Under the pieces are notes generated by a model that had not been told where the DNA came from, ran no database searches, and saw nothing but the letters and a program-made list of their open reading frames with translations. Below, piece by piece: positions 54,983 to 62,937 of a stretch of DNA of 64,000 bases. The DNA lies in assembly GCA_963784195.1 (NCBI GenBank), contig CAWARA010000020.1:868001-932000 (forward strand), in the 5' to 3' direction. Position 1 is the stretch's first letter. Every line of letters begins with the position of its first letter. Source of the DNA: CAVQAH01 sp963784195 (GTDB lineage: Bacteria; Acidobacteriota; Vicinamibacteria; Vicinamibacterales; 2-12-FULL-66-21). Both the position numbers and the translations under genes were made by a program.

Positions 54983-55216
54983 TCAGCTGAGACCGTTGGA
55001 CCGGCGCGTTCGGTCGGGCTCAGTCGCTGGCGGCGCGTTCGTCGCCGGTTGTTGAGTGGGAACCACATTCCCACACACGTGGGCTGTATCCGCACACGAT
55101 GGACTGCGTGCGTCGAGGATGCCGACGATCTCACCGTCGTACGTCTCGTAGATCCCGGCCAGGCACCCACACGGGAGGAACTTGCTCGACAGCCCTCGCA
55201 GAATGCGCATGCTCAC
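54983..55216 (-). CDS. Small Cys-containing hypothetical protein
   Basis: A 77-residue ORF, MSMRILRGLSSKFLPCGCLA and GIYETYDGEIVGILDARSPS, with Cys residues in PCGC, SPSCAD and HVCG. AAGGGG lies five to ten bases before the GTG (55216) or ATG (55210) start, which supports real translation. The N-terminal 50 residues look ordered and the last 25 are low complexity. I do not recognise the family. Four cysteines in this spacing could bind a metal. Its leader (55217-55300) is AT-rich with a T-loop hairpin (GCAGAAATTTTTTTCTGC, 55272-55290 region). Confidence 0.6.
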   Translation of the reverse strand: MSMRILRGLSSKFLPCGCLAGIYETYDGEIVGILDARSPSCADTAHVCGNVVPTQQPATNAPPATEPDRTRRSNGLS

Positions 55217-55423
55217 CCCTTTAGACTCGATAACGACTGACGCGGTTTAATCGAACACTGATTTCGCGACACGCAGAAATTTTTTTCTGCGCGTGCTCGA
55301 AGCCTCGACCCATTTGCTAATGCGTATTGAGTCAAGATTTGGTCTCAGCAGGCTGTGCGTCAGCGGCGCGTCAATCGAATTCGTCCGCCGATGGAGCCGG
55401 TCGTCCCGGGCCCTATGACTGTC

Positions 55424-55491
55424 GAGAACCTCGTGGTGAACCCTCGTGGTGAACCCTCGTGGTGAACCCCCGTGATGAACCCCCGTCTCGT
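55424..55491. repeat. 13-bp tandem repeat array (CGTGGTGAACCCT), copy 3, one orientation
   Basis: About five 13-base units (CTCGTGGTGAACC drifting to CCGTGATGAACCC) run into the 3' end of the gene at 55499. Unlike copies 1 and 2, no facing array is present. The rest of 55217-55498 has the leader of the small ORF and an AT-rich patch; no other gene. Confidence 0.75.
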
Positions 55492-55498
55492 CCCTATG

Positions 55499-56824
55499 TC
55501 AATGCAATGCACGCAGCGTCAGCTTCTGCACCGCGCGATCGAACGAGGCGGTCACGGTGACGACCTCGGTCGCGTCAACGCGGCGTCCTGCTGAACCTGG
55601 TCGCGCTCGCTCGGCGAACAGCCGATATTGCCGCCCGGCGGGAGCTGACAGCACGAATTGTCCGAGCTCGTCGGTAATCGCTGCCTCACCGACGATGTGG
55701 TCCCCCGCAAGTGGCCCTGCAAGAAACACGCGCGCGCCAACGGCCGGAACGCCGGTGGTCTCCCGCACGACACCCCGGATCTCCACGAACGAAATGTTCG
55801 CGGGAATAACGAAGTCGTGCAGCTCGATCGCGTCCCCGACGCGCACGGTGACGAGCCTGGCGGCGCGCACGGAATCCACGCCGGGGTATACCAACAAGGG
55901 TGTAGATTCGCGGGTTGTATTGATGCCGACGATGAATCTGCCCTCGGGCACTCCGCGAAGTTCGAACGTTCCGTCACCGCGCGTGAGCGTACGGACACGC
56001 TCGGCGTCCGGATAACGATCGAGACCCTCCGGGACGGTGAGATCGACGGTCAGCCCGGGAACGGCACGCCCGGACGCGTCGACAACTCTTCCGCGCACAG
56101 TGGCAGCAGCGTGAACGACGGCGCTGACCTCAATGCACGCTCTTGCATCGCTCAACTCGAATTCGACTGGCTGGATCACACCGGCACCACCACTCGACGT
56201 CAGAGACGCGGTGTAACGTCCAGGCGCCAGCCCACCTATCGAGAAAGCGCCCATCGTGTCGCTTGTGATCTGTAAAACGGATTCGCTGCCGATTACGGAC
56301 ACCACCGCTCCTGACAACGGTCGATCGCGGTCGCGCCGGCGGGCGAGGTCACGGTTGCGCATGACGACACGACCGAACACCCGGGCCGCAGGTGATGGCT
56401 CCGCTGAAAGGTTCCGGGCGTAGTCGAGATCGGCTGTGGCGCCTTCGACCGGCTGGGTGCGCGAACATCGGCTGGTCGTCAAATCAGCCGTGCCGGCCAC
56501 CGTCACCGCATAGACCAGGTACTCGCGGCCGCGGCGGAACGAATATCCGCATCCCGCAGCGCTGGACGATGTTCTCAGTGTCACTCTTGCGCTGCGCGCT
56601 CCGCGGAACCACTCCTGAACGCTGAACGTGACACTGATACTGTCTGGGGAGGCGCGGGTCAGCGATTCCACCCGACCGACGAAGATGGCGGTCGCATTCC
56701 AGAACTCCTGACAGGGGGGGCCGGCCTTGACGCAGGCGCAGGCGGCGGCAGGATCGGCACATGCCGTGGCTGTTGCGACCAGCACCGCGATCCGCACTGT
56801 GATCCGCCAGACGGCAGCCGTCAT
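55499..56824 (-). CDS. TIMP/NTR-like N-terminal domain with CarboxypepD_reg-like repeats
   Basis: A 441-residue exported protein. After a signal peptide ending AACADPAAA, the segment CACVKAGPPCQEFWNATAIF, VGRVESLT has the Cys spacing and strand order of tissue-inhibitor-of-metalloproteinase/netrin-like (NTR) domains (to about residue 130). Three CarboxypepD regulatory-like beta-sandwiches follow: VFGRVVMRNRDLARRRDRDR, VRGRVVDASGRAVPGLTVDL and IRGVVRETTGVPAVGARVFL. These are cell-surface or periplasmic folds with no obvious catalytic site. The stop lies seven bases from DUF72. Role unknown. Confidence 0.78.
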   Translation of the reverse strand: MTAAVWRITVRIAVLVATATACADPAAACACVKAGPPCQEFWNATAIFVGRVESLTRASPDSISVTFSVQEWFRGARSARVTLRTSSSAAGCGYSFRRGREYLVYAVTVAGTADLTTSRCSRTQPVEGATADLDYARNLSAEPSPAARVFGRVVMRNRDLARRRDRDRPLSGAVVSVIGSESVLQITSDTMGAFSIGGLAPGRYTASLTSSGGAGVIQPVEFELSDARACIEVSAVVHAAATVRGRVVDASGRAVPGLTVDLTVPEGLDRYPDAERVRTLTRGDGTFELRGVPEGRFIVGINTTRESTPLLVYPGVDSVRAARLVTVRVGDAIELHDFVIPANISFVEIRGVVRETTGVPAVGARVFLAGPLAGDHIVGEAAITDELGQFVLSAPAGRQYRLFAERARPGSAGRRVDATEVVTVTASFDRAVQKLTLRALH

Positions 56825-56830
56825 TCCGTG

Positions 56831-57811
56831 TCAACCCGTGTCTACATCTCCTTTGACACCGGCAAGGCGCTCGGCGATCGCTTCAATCGTCAGCGGGGCA
56901 GATCCCTCGGCCTTGTTGTTGACCAGCAGATAGGTCCGGCGCTTCTCCCGGCCAGCCCGCGCCAGGATACCGACGACGTCCTGCCGCATCCGTTCGTCCG
57001 GCTGCACGATACGGTTGAACGGCCTCATTTCCTCCCGCTGCTGTTCGTATCGGGTCCCTGGCCGCATCAGCAGTCGAACCATCACGAACGGCGCGGCACG
57101 CTGCGGCACCAGGTCGGCCTGCTCGCCGGGCATCGGCATGGCGCTCCAATAGTTCATGACGTGAACGGCCGCGTGGCGATCGAGGACACGCCGATAGGTG
57201 TCCGAAACAAGTGAACGGTCGCGCAACTCGACAGCGAACTCGCACATGGCTGGCATGGCGCCGAGAAATCCGTCGAGCATCTCGGCAAAGGCACCAGGGT
57301 CGAGCGTGGCGTGCTGCCCGAGCGGTGAAAACTGAAGGAGGAACGGGCCGGTGTGAGGCGCGAAGGCTCGCGCAAAGGGCTCGATGATCTCTTCGGTGAA
57401 CCGCTCAGCGGAGAGAAAGTCAGGGTTCGCCTCGGCTCTCGCCGCTCCGGGAAGTGTGAAACTGGTGACTGCTGCCGGCGCCTTCGTGCAGCACACGAAG
57501 TCTGGCGGCAGCTGGTCGGCGTAGCGTCTCAGATCCTCTTCAGGGATCGGCGCGTAGTAGCTGCGATCGATCCCCACGGTCCGCAGAAGCGGATGCTTTG
57601 CGTAGTCCCTCAGCCCATCCCGCGCCAATCGTGTTGGCGTCGCCTCATCGGGATACACGATGCCGCGCCATCCAGGAAAACTCCACGAGCTCGTGCCCAT
57701 TCGCAGCGTTTCAGGCAGGGCGGCTGCAACGCTACCCAGCCGCTGCCGCCGCTGCTCGAGCGCCACCGCATCGCCGGAGGACCTCGCGAAGAGCGAAGGC
57801 TGATCGGTCAT
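56831..57811 (-). CDS. DUF72 domain protein (YecE-like)
   Basis: A 326-residue DUF72 protein (TIM-barrel-like fold, no established activity). Landmarks: MGTSSWSFPGWRGIVYPDEA near the N-terminus, TVGIDRSYYAPIPEED, DFVCCTKAPAAVTSF, GPFLLQFSPLG, FAVELRDRSLV and YLLVNNKAEGSAPLTIEAIA. The start at 57811 overlaps the hrpB stop as ATGA, so the two are translationally coupled; a longer ORF begins at 57868. Conserved pairing with a helicase gene is not something I know for this family. Confidence 0.88.
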   Translation of the reverse strand: MTDQPSLFARSSGDAVALEQRRQRLGSVAAALPETLRMGTSSWSFPGWRGIVYPDEATPTRLARDGLRDYAKHPLLRTVGIDRSYYAPIPEEDLRRYADQLPPDFVCCTKAPAAVTSFTLPGAARAEANPDFLSAERFTEEIIEPFARAFAPHTGPFLLQFSPLGQHATLDPGAFAEMLDGFLGAMPAMCEFAVELRDRSLVSDTYRRVLDRHAAVHVMNYWSAMPMPGEQADLVPQRAAPFVMVRLLMRPGTRYEQQREEMRPFNRIVQPDERMRQDVVGILARAGREKRRTYLLVNNKAEGSAPLTIEAIAERLAGVKGDVDTG

Positions 57812-60156
57812 CGCGGCCTGCGTGTCGTCCGATGCGTCGGTTCGGCCGTCCATGGATCCTCCGGCCACGGGTGCTTCGGATAGCGCCCTCGCAGCTCCTT
57901 TCGAACGTCGTGGTAGGTGCGTTCCCAGAAGCTGCGCAGATCCCGCGTCGACTGCACGGGCCTGCCGTTTGGCGCAAGGAGCACGATCAGCACAGGTTCT
58001 GCGCGCGGACCGATCCGTGGGGAGTCGGCCAGGCCGAACAGCTCCTGAAGCTTGATGGATGCACTCACCGATCCATCGTCTTCATACACGAGCCGCGCCG
58101 ATCGGCCGCTCGGGATGGTGATCGACTCCGGTGCCAGTCGATCCAGTTGTTGTCTTGCCTGCCAGCTCAGAGCGTCGGCGAGCACCATCTCACCGAGTGC
58201 GCGCCGTCCCTCGCTTGCGCGCGCGACGAGCGACGGCACGTCAGTGGAAAGGCCCGCGAAGCGCAGCCGGCGCAGCAGCTGGGCATCCTCCTCGCCTGGC
58301 CCTCGCGCGAGGAAGGCAGACGTCAGGAGACGCGCCGATTCGGCAGGATCCGGATCGACTGGCCGTTCCGAAAGCACGATGCCGTCGTAGTAGTCACGCG
58401 ACGTGGCGCGGACGACTCCACGATCGTCAAGCGCGTGATCGACGCGAGTCTCCGTCGGTTCCAGCCAATCTGCATCGATCGCGCTCGCCATGCGAATCCT
58501 GGCTTCAGAACCCTCGCCGCGCTTCCCTGCCACGACGTCGAGGGCGACGACGAACTCGGCGTCACGAACGGCGCTCTCGTTGCCGAGCACCGCGCCGTGA
58601 CCCGACGCGAGCAGAAATCGCGGCGACCCACTCGACCGCCGCCGCCCGACGCGATCCGGATATCCGCTCAGCACCGAACGGCGGAGCCGGTCGTCGCCGA
58701 CTGGCGTCGTGCCACCGTCAGGCACCATGCGTTGCAAGGTAGCGGCAACGCGCGCGACGGCAGCGGGCACTGAGCGATCCATCGAAGAGAGCAGGTCGCT
58801 CGAGGTCGTCGCAGGAGCACCAGCGCGCGAGGCACCTGATCGACGTTCGGACAATACTGCGCATGCCAGCGCCGCATCGGGAGCTCCGTTGGTATCGATC
58901 AGGATGCGAGACAGGCGCGGATGGACCGGCAGGCGTTGCATTCGCCGGCCCAGGGCGGTCAGCGTGCCACTCGATATGGCGCCGAGACGCTCCAGCAGCG
59001 TCAGCGCTGCGTCGAGCGCGTCCGCCGACGGCGGCTCGAACCACTCGAGCGTTCGCGGATCGCCTCCCCAGGCCATCACGTCGAGCGCGGTGCCGGAGAG
59101 ATCGATACGGTGAATCTCCGCTTCACGATGGGGCCGAAGCCGATCGGCGCGATCCCAGAGACGGATCGCGACGCCATGGCCGAGACGCGCGGCGCGGCCC
59201 GCCCGCTGATCCGCTGAATCGAGCGAAATCCGCTCGAGTTCCAGGCTGTCAATTGCCCGGCTCGGGTCGTATCGCGCGACCTTTTGCAGCCCGGTATCGA
59301 CCACCGTACGGATCCCAGGAACCGTGAGCGAAGTCTCCGCGATGTTGGTCGCGAGGATGACGCGGCGCCGTTCGACGTCGGCCAGTGCGGCGTCCTGGGC
59401 ATCCGGCGTCAAGGAGCCGTGCAGCGGCACGATGTCGAGCGATCCGGCCGTCATGGCAGCCAGCTCGTTTGCTGCGCGCTCGATCTCGGGCGCTCCTGGA
59501 AGGAAGCACAGCACCTGGCCGGGCGACTCGGTGACAGCAACCCGCACGGCGTCACTCAGGCTGAGCGTCGGCTCGTACCGAACATCGAGCGGATACAACG
59601 TCCCAGGCACGTCGATGACGGGACACGTGTCGAGAAATGCCGAGACTCGGCCAGCGTCGAGCGTGGCCGACATGACCACGATTCGCAGATCGGATCGCGC
59701 GCGAGCGGCTTGCCTGATCAGGGCGAGCCCGAGATCCGCGTGAATGCTCCGCTCGTGGAACTCATCAAGGACCACGGTGCGGAAGCCGGACAGGAAGGGA
59801 TCGCTTTGGAGCCGCGCCGTCAGGATTCCTTCGGTCGCGAGCAGGACCCTGGTGTCCGATCCAAACTGGCGTTCGAAGCGCACCTGCCAACCGACTTCCC
59901 TGCCGAGGGTCCATCCCTGTTCCGCTGCAATGCGCCGCGCGATGTTGCGCGCCGCAACCCTGCGTGGTTGCAGCACGATCACTGGCCCATCCACAGCCAG
60001 AGCCGGTGGCACCCGCGTCGTCTTGCCTGCTCCCGGCGCGGCGGTCACCACGACGGCACCAGACTCGCGGACGCGCGCCAGGATCCCTGGCACGAACGGG
60101 TCGATGGGGAGCGGCTGCCGCAGGGGCCGAGGGGGGTCAGATCTTGTTTCTTGCAC
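57808..60156 (-). CDS. hrpB: ATP-dependent RNA helicase HrpB
   Basis: A 782-residue DExH helicase. Walker A VVTAAPGAGKTTRVPPAL (about 34-52), DEFH motif in RTVVLDEFHERSIHADLGLA, SAT motif VMSATLDAGRV, motif V/VI region ATNIAETSLTVPGI and SADQRAGRAARLGHG. The C-terminal HrpB-specific domain continues to RYPKHPWPEDPW. The family usually has a few more N-terminal residues; here GTG 60156 makes the protein begin QETRSDPPRPLRQP, the first eight residues of which are encoded by one arm of a REP-like hairpin (60132-60212). Cellular role in most bacteria is unclear. Confidence 0.93.
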   Translation of the reverse strand: MQETRSDPPRPLRQPLPIDPFVPGILARVRESGAVVVTAAPGAGKTTRVPPALAVDGPVIVLQPRRVAARNIARRIAAEQGWTLGREVGWQVRFERQFGSDTRVLLATEGILTARLQSDPFLSGFRTVVLDEFHERSIHADLGLALIRQAARARSDLRIVVMSATLDAGRVSAFLDTCPVIDVPGTLYPLDVRYEPTLSLSDAVRVAVTESPGQVLCFLPGAPEIERAANELAAMTAGSLDIVPLHGSLTPDAQDAALADVERRRVILATNIAETSLTVPGIRTVVDTGLQKVARYDPSRAIDSLELERISLDSADQRAGRAARLGHGVAIRLWDRADRLRPHREAEIHRIDLSGTALDVMAWGGDPRTLEWFEPPSADALDAALTLLERLGAISSGTLTALGRRMQRLPVHPRLSRILIDTNGAPDAALACAVLSERRSGASRAGAPATTSSDLLSSMDRSVPAAVARVAATLQRMVPDGGTTPVGDDRLRRSVLSGYPDRVGRRRSSGSPRFLLASGHGAVLGNESAVRDAEFVVALDVVAGKRGEGSEARIRMASAIDADWLEPTETRVDHALDDRGVVRATSRDYYDGIVLSERPVDPDPAESARLLTSAFLARGPGEEDAQLLRRLRFAGLSTDVPSLVARASEGRRALGEMVLADALSWQARQQLDRLAPESITIPSGRSARLVYEDDGSVSASIKLQELFGLADSPRIGPRAEPVLIVLLAPNGRPVQSTRDLRSFWERTYHDVRKELRGRYPKHPWPEDPWTAEPTHRTTRRPR

Positions 60157-60212
60157 GAATGTCCACTTTCCGTCGAAGAGGACAAACGTGCAAGAAACAA
60201 GATCTGACCCCC
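60132..60212. repeat. REP-like palindrome overlapping the hrpB start
   Basis: Perfect 25-base inverted arms, GGGGGTCAGATCTTGTTTCT plus TGCAC at 60132-60156 and the complement at 60188-60212, enclose a 31-base loop. GGGGTCAGA openings resemble REP sequences moved by RAYT (REP-associated tyrosine transposase) enzymes, but no such gene is in the window. The hrpB start codon is the last base triplet of the left arm, so the hairpin would hide it in mRNA. Confidence 0.75.
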
Positions 60213-60225
60213 GTCTTCACCTCCC

Positions 60226-60757
60226 TCACCTCCGCGCAGCAGCGCTGGCGAGGCCCGAAAGGCCGAAGATCAACGGGTAGAGGTCCTCGTAGTACCAGAG
60301 GCGCGCGAAGTAGAGTCCGATTGGCGCGGCGTGCAAACCGGCTGCGGTCGCCGTGGTCAGCCAGGCGGCGCCTCGTCCGACCGCATCGTTGAGCCTGCCG
60401 CCAGGATCCCGATCGTCGACGGCTCGACCGATCGCCAGCAACACGATGCCCGTCTCTTCGATGGTCGAGGGCGTTCCTGACGCACCACCCCAGCCGCCGT
60501 CGCGGTTCTGAGCGCCCAGGAGATAGTTCAGCGCGCGCTGCCGACAGTCATCCATGCCGGGTTGACCATCGGCGAGTGACGAGTGCAGCCCTGTCAGCAC
60601 ACGCGCGGTGCCGTAGACCGGGTTGTCCTCGTCCGGCGCGTGCTCGTTGCCGAACCACAACGGAATCCAGCTTCCATCAGCCCGCTGCGTCGTTCTGAGA
60701 AATGCCAGCGCGCGTGCGCTCGCCGTTCGCACGACAGCTTGCAGCTCGGTATCGAAT
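60226..60757 (-). CDS. Class II terpene cyclase (squalene-hopene cyclase-like), part 2 of 2 (gene 60226-62050)
   Basis: C-terminal 177 residues in the repaired frame: PAFDTELQAVVRTASARALA, QW-type repeats LRTTQRADGSWIPLWFGNEH and YLLGAQNRDGGWGGASGTPS, then APIGLYFARLWYYEDLYPLI and the stop at 60226. The literal ORF begins upstream at 60996 in the wrong frame. The frame break lies at TGGTATACCGGCATTCG (about 60755-60768), where one extra base separates AWSAWY from PAFDTE. Confidence 0.83.
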
Positions 60758-62050
60758 GCCGGTATACCAGGCGCTCCACGCCAGCAGCGTGTGCGCGGTG
60801 ATCTCCGGTGTGCTGCGATCGAACGGGAGCGTCCCCCATCCCCGGCAGAATGTCGGGATCCCTCCGTCACGATTCTGCACGCCGAGAAGCCAGCGTGCCC
60901 CCGCAGCCGCGGCCGCAGTCGTCGCCGCGTCAGGCTGACCCAACCGTCTGAGCGCCAGCAGTGCTCCGCACGTGTCGTCGGCATCAGGCACGCCACCGCT
61001 CAACGGCGTCCATGCCCACGCTCCGGGCGCGGCATGTGTGAACGGATGTTCACGACGGCTCTGCTGATCGAGCAGCCAGTGCCGCATTCCTGACACATCT
61101 GCCTGCGGCAACTCTCCCGCCTCTGCGAGCGCGCCTATCGACAACGTCGTGACCCACGTCGACAGGTTCGTATCGATCGGCCAGCTTCCGTCGGCGCGCA
61201 TCGAATCGACGAGAAACCTCACGCCGTGCTCGACGACGGGGCTCTCGATCCAACCCATGCCCGCAAGGCTCATGGTCACGAAACTCGTCAGCGGGGTCGC
61301 CTCGAGATATCCCCCGCTCTCTGGCTGCATCTCGCGGAGCACGCGATGCGTCCGGTCGCGAACGCGGTCTCGCAGAAGGCGAGCGACTGGGTTGCGCGAG
61401 GGCGCGAAGCTATGGCGGACCTGGCCGATCGCGATCAGCGCGGGCAGCGCGTAGCTCACGACCGGCAGTTTCAGGTGTTGAAACCAGGCGTGGGGCAACG
61501 CGGCCAGCTCGAATGGCAGTTGCGGAATCGATCGCCACGCCGCCTCGACCTCGTTCCCCAGCTTGCCGGTAAGCGCCAGCACGGTGAGGATCGGAACAGA
61601 AAACGTCTGGTCCTTCCCGTATCGGCGCAGGATCGCCGAGCGCAGCGCGTCGGGGGTCACATCACCAGCAGCCGCACGCAGCCATGCCTCCGCGCGGTCG
61701 AGGACAGGTGCGATCGACGGCAACCGGCTGGCCGTTTTGGACAGCGATGCCCAGACGATGGCCGTCGTGCTGATATTGCTGCGGCTGCGGTCGGTGTCGC
61801 CCCAGCCACCATCCGCATTCTGGTTCCTGGCAAGCCAAGATGCACCCGCGCTGACGCAAGATGCAGAGGTCGCGGCGCCTTGGTGCCCGTTCGTCAGTGC
61901 AACCTCGAGCGCGAGCACCGCAGTGCCGGTCGAGAGGGCACTGCTCGCGAGAAGTCCTTCCCAGTGGTCGGGTGCTGCGCGCCGATCGAGCAGCGTGCGC
62001 GCCAGGACGCGCCTGCAGGTGTCCAGGGGAACAGACTCGGACGCATTCAC
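60758..62050 (-). CDS. Class II terpene cyclase (squalene-hopene cyclase-like), part 1 of 2
   Basis: N-terminal 431 residues of an alpha/alpha-barrel cyclase that protonates an isoprenoid double bond or epoxide. QW repeats include ARNQNADGGWGDTD and LGVQNRDGGIPTFCRGWG. The catalytic DXDD motif is DADDTC at about residue 355 (60974-60985), close to its place in squalene-hopene cyclase (DXDDTA at about 374 of 631). GTG 62050 overlaps the preceding stop as GTGA; a longer frame begins at 62107. The repaired protein is about 608 residues. Substrate (squalene, polyprenyl or GGPP-type) cannot be told from sequence alone. Confidence 0.86.
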
Positions 62051-62937
62051 GACGGTTGCAGGCTGAGGTGACCCAGCGCGAGGAGCGCGTAGTACGTGTA
62101 CTCGCAATCAACAGCATCGTCGGCCCATGTGCCGAAGAAGCCGCCACGGTTGGTCCAGAGCGAATCCACGAAGTCGAGACACGGCTCGCGTAGCCCGGCG
62201 ATGGGCACGTGGAGCGCCGACAACGCGTGAAGGGCCGTCGCCGTAGACAAGAGGTCCGGTACTGGTGTGGATGGCGACGCGAAGAATCCGCCGTTCGCGT
62301 GACAGCGGTCGAGCAGCCACATGCCCGTGTCGCGCTCCGGCGTCTCGCCGAGATGCCGCAACACAGTGACCGCCGCGGCGGTCACTGTCGTGATGCCTGT
62401 CGCCAGGCCGCGAAAGTGACCGTAACTGCCATCAGCAGCGCGCAGCGCCTGTACCGATGCCACGATTCCCTCTGGATCCGGCACCTCACGGCCGAGATCC
62501 TGATACGCTCCCAGGGCAATGAACGCTGCGTATGCGCTCCCTTGTCTGGAACGCCGAGTCGTCGCGTATCCGCCATCTTCACTGCGGTGAGCCTCGATAC
62601 GCGAGAGCATCGCCTCGATGAACTCCGGCGAGCGAGGACGCCGCAGCGCCGCCCACGCTCTGGCAAGGCATCCGAGATGGACGAAGTCGAGCCCCTCGCC
62701 GTCCCCGAACTTCTCCAGATAGCTGGCGGTACGATCGACAGGAAGTTCCTCTTGCAGCGCGATGAGGCCGTCGAGGCCGAAGACGGTGTAATAGAGATCG
62801 CTCTCGCTGGAGCGGTCCTGAAAACCACCGTCGGGATTGATTCGATCGCGCAGGAACGCTGCAACCAGGTCGCGGGACTCACCCAGCTCGGTGGGCGCCA
62901 ACCTGGCGACTTGCAGCATCTCGAGTCTCAAACTCAC
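62047..62937 (-). CDS. Prenyltransferase/squalene-oxidase-repeat protein
   Basis: A protein of about 296 residues with alpha-toroid repeats: RINPDGGFQDRSSESDLYYT, SEDGGYATTRRSRQGSAYAA, RAADGSYGHFRG, HANGGFFASPSTPVPDLLST and NRGGFFGTWADDAVDCEYTY. The GGF/DGG repeats resemble the beta subunits of protein prenyltransferases. The zinc-binding D-x-C...H of those enzymes is only partly recognisable, so it may be a cyclase partner or a small cyclase. GTG 62937 or ATG 62919 are the likely starts; a longer frame to 63144 overlaps the neighbour. It overlaps the polyprenyl synthetase by 59 bases and the cyclase by 4. Confidence 0.8.
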   Translation of the reverse strand: MSLRLEMLQVARLAPTELGESRDLVAAFLRDRINPDGGFQDRSSESDLYYTVFGLDGLIALQEELPVDRTASYLEKFGDGEGLDFVHLGCLARAWAALRRPRSPEFIEAMLSRIEAHRSEDGGYATTRRSRQGSAYAAFIALGAYQDLGREVPDPEGIVASVQALRAADGSYGHFRGLATGITTVTAAAVTVLRHLGETPERDTGMWLLDRCHANGGFFASPSTPVPDLLSTATALHALSALHVPIAGLREPCLDFVDSLWTNRGGFFGTWADDAVDCEYTYYALLALGHLSLQPS

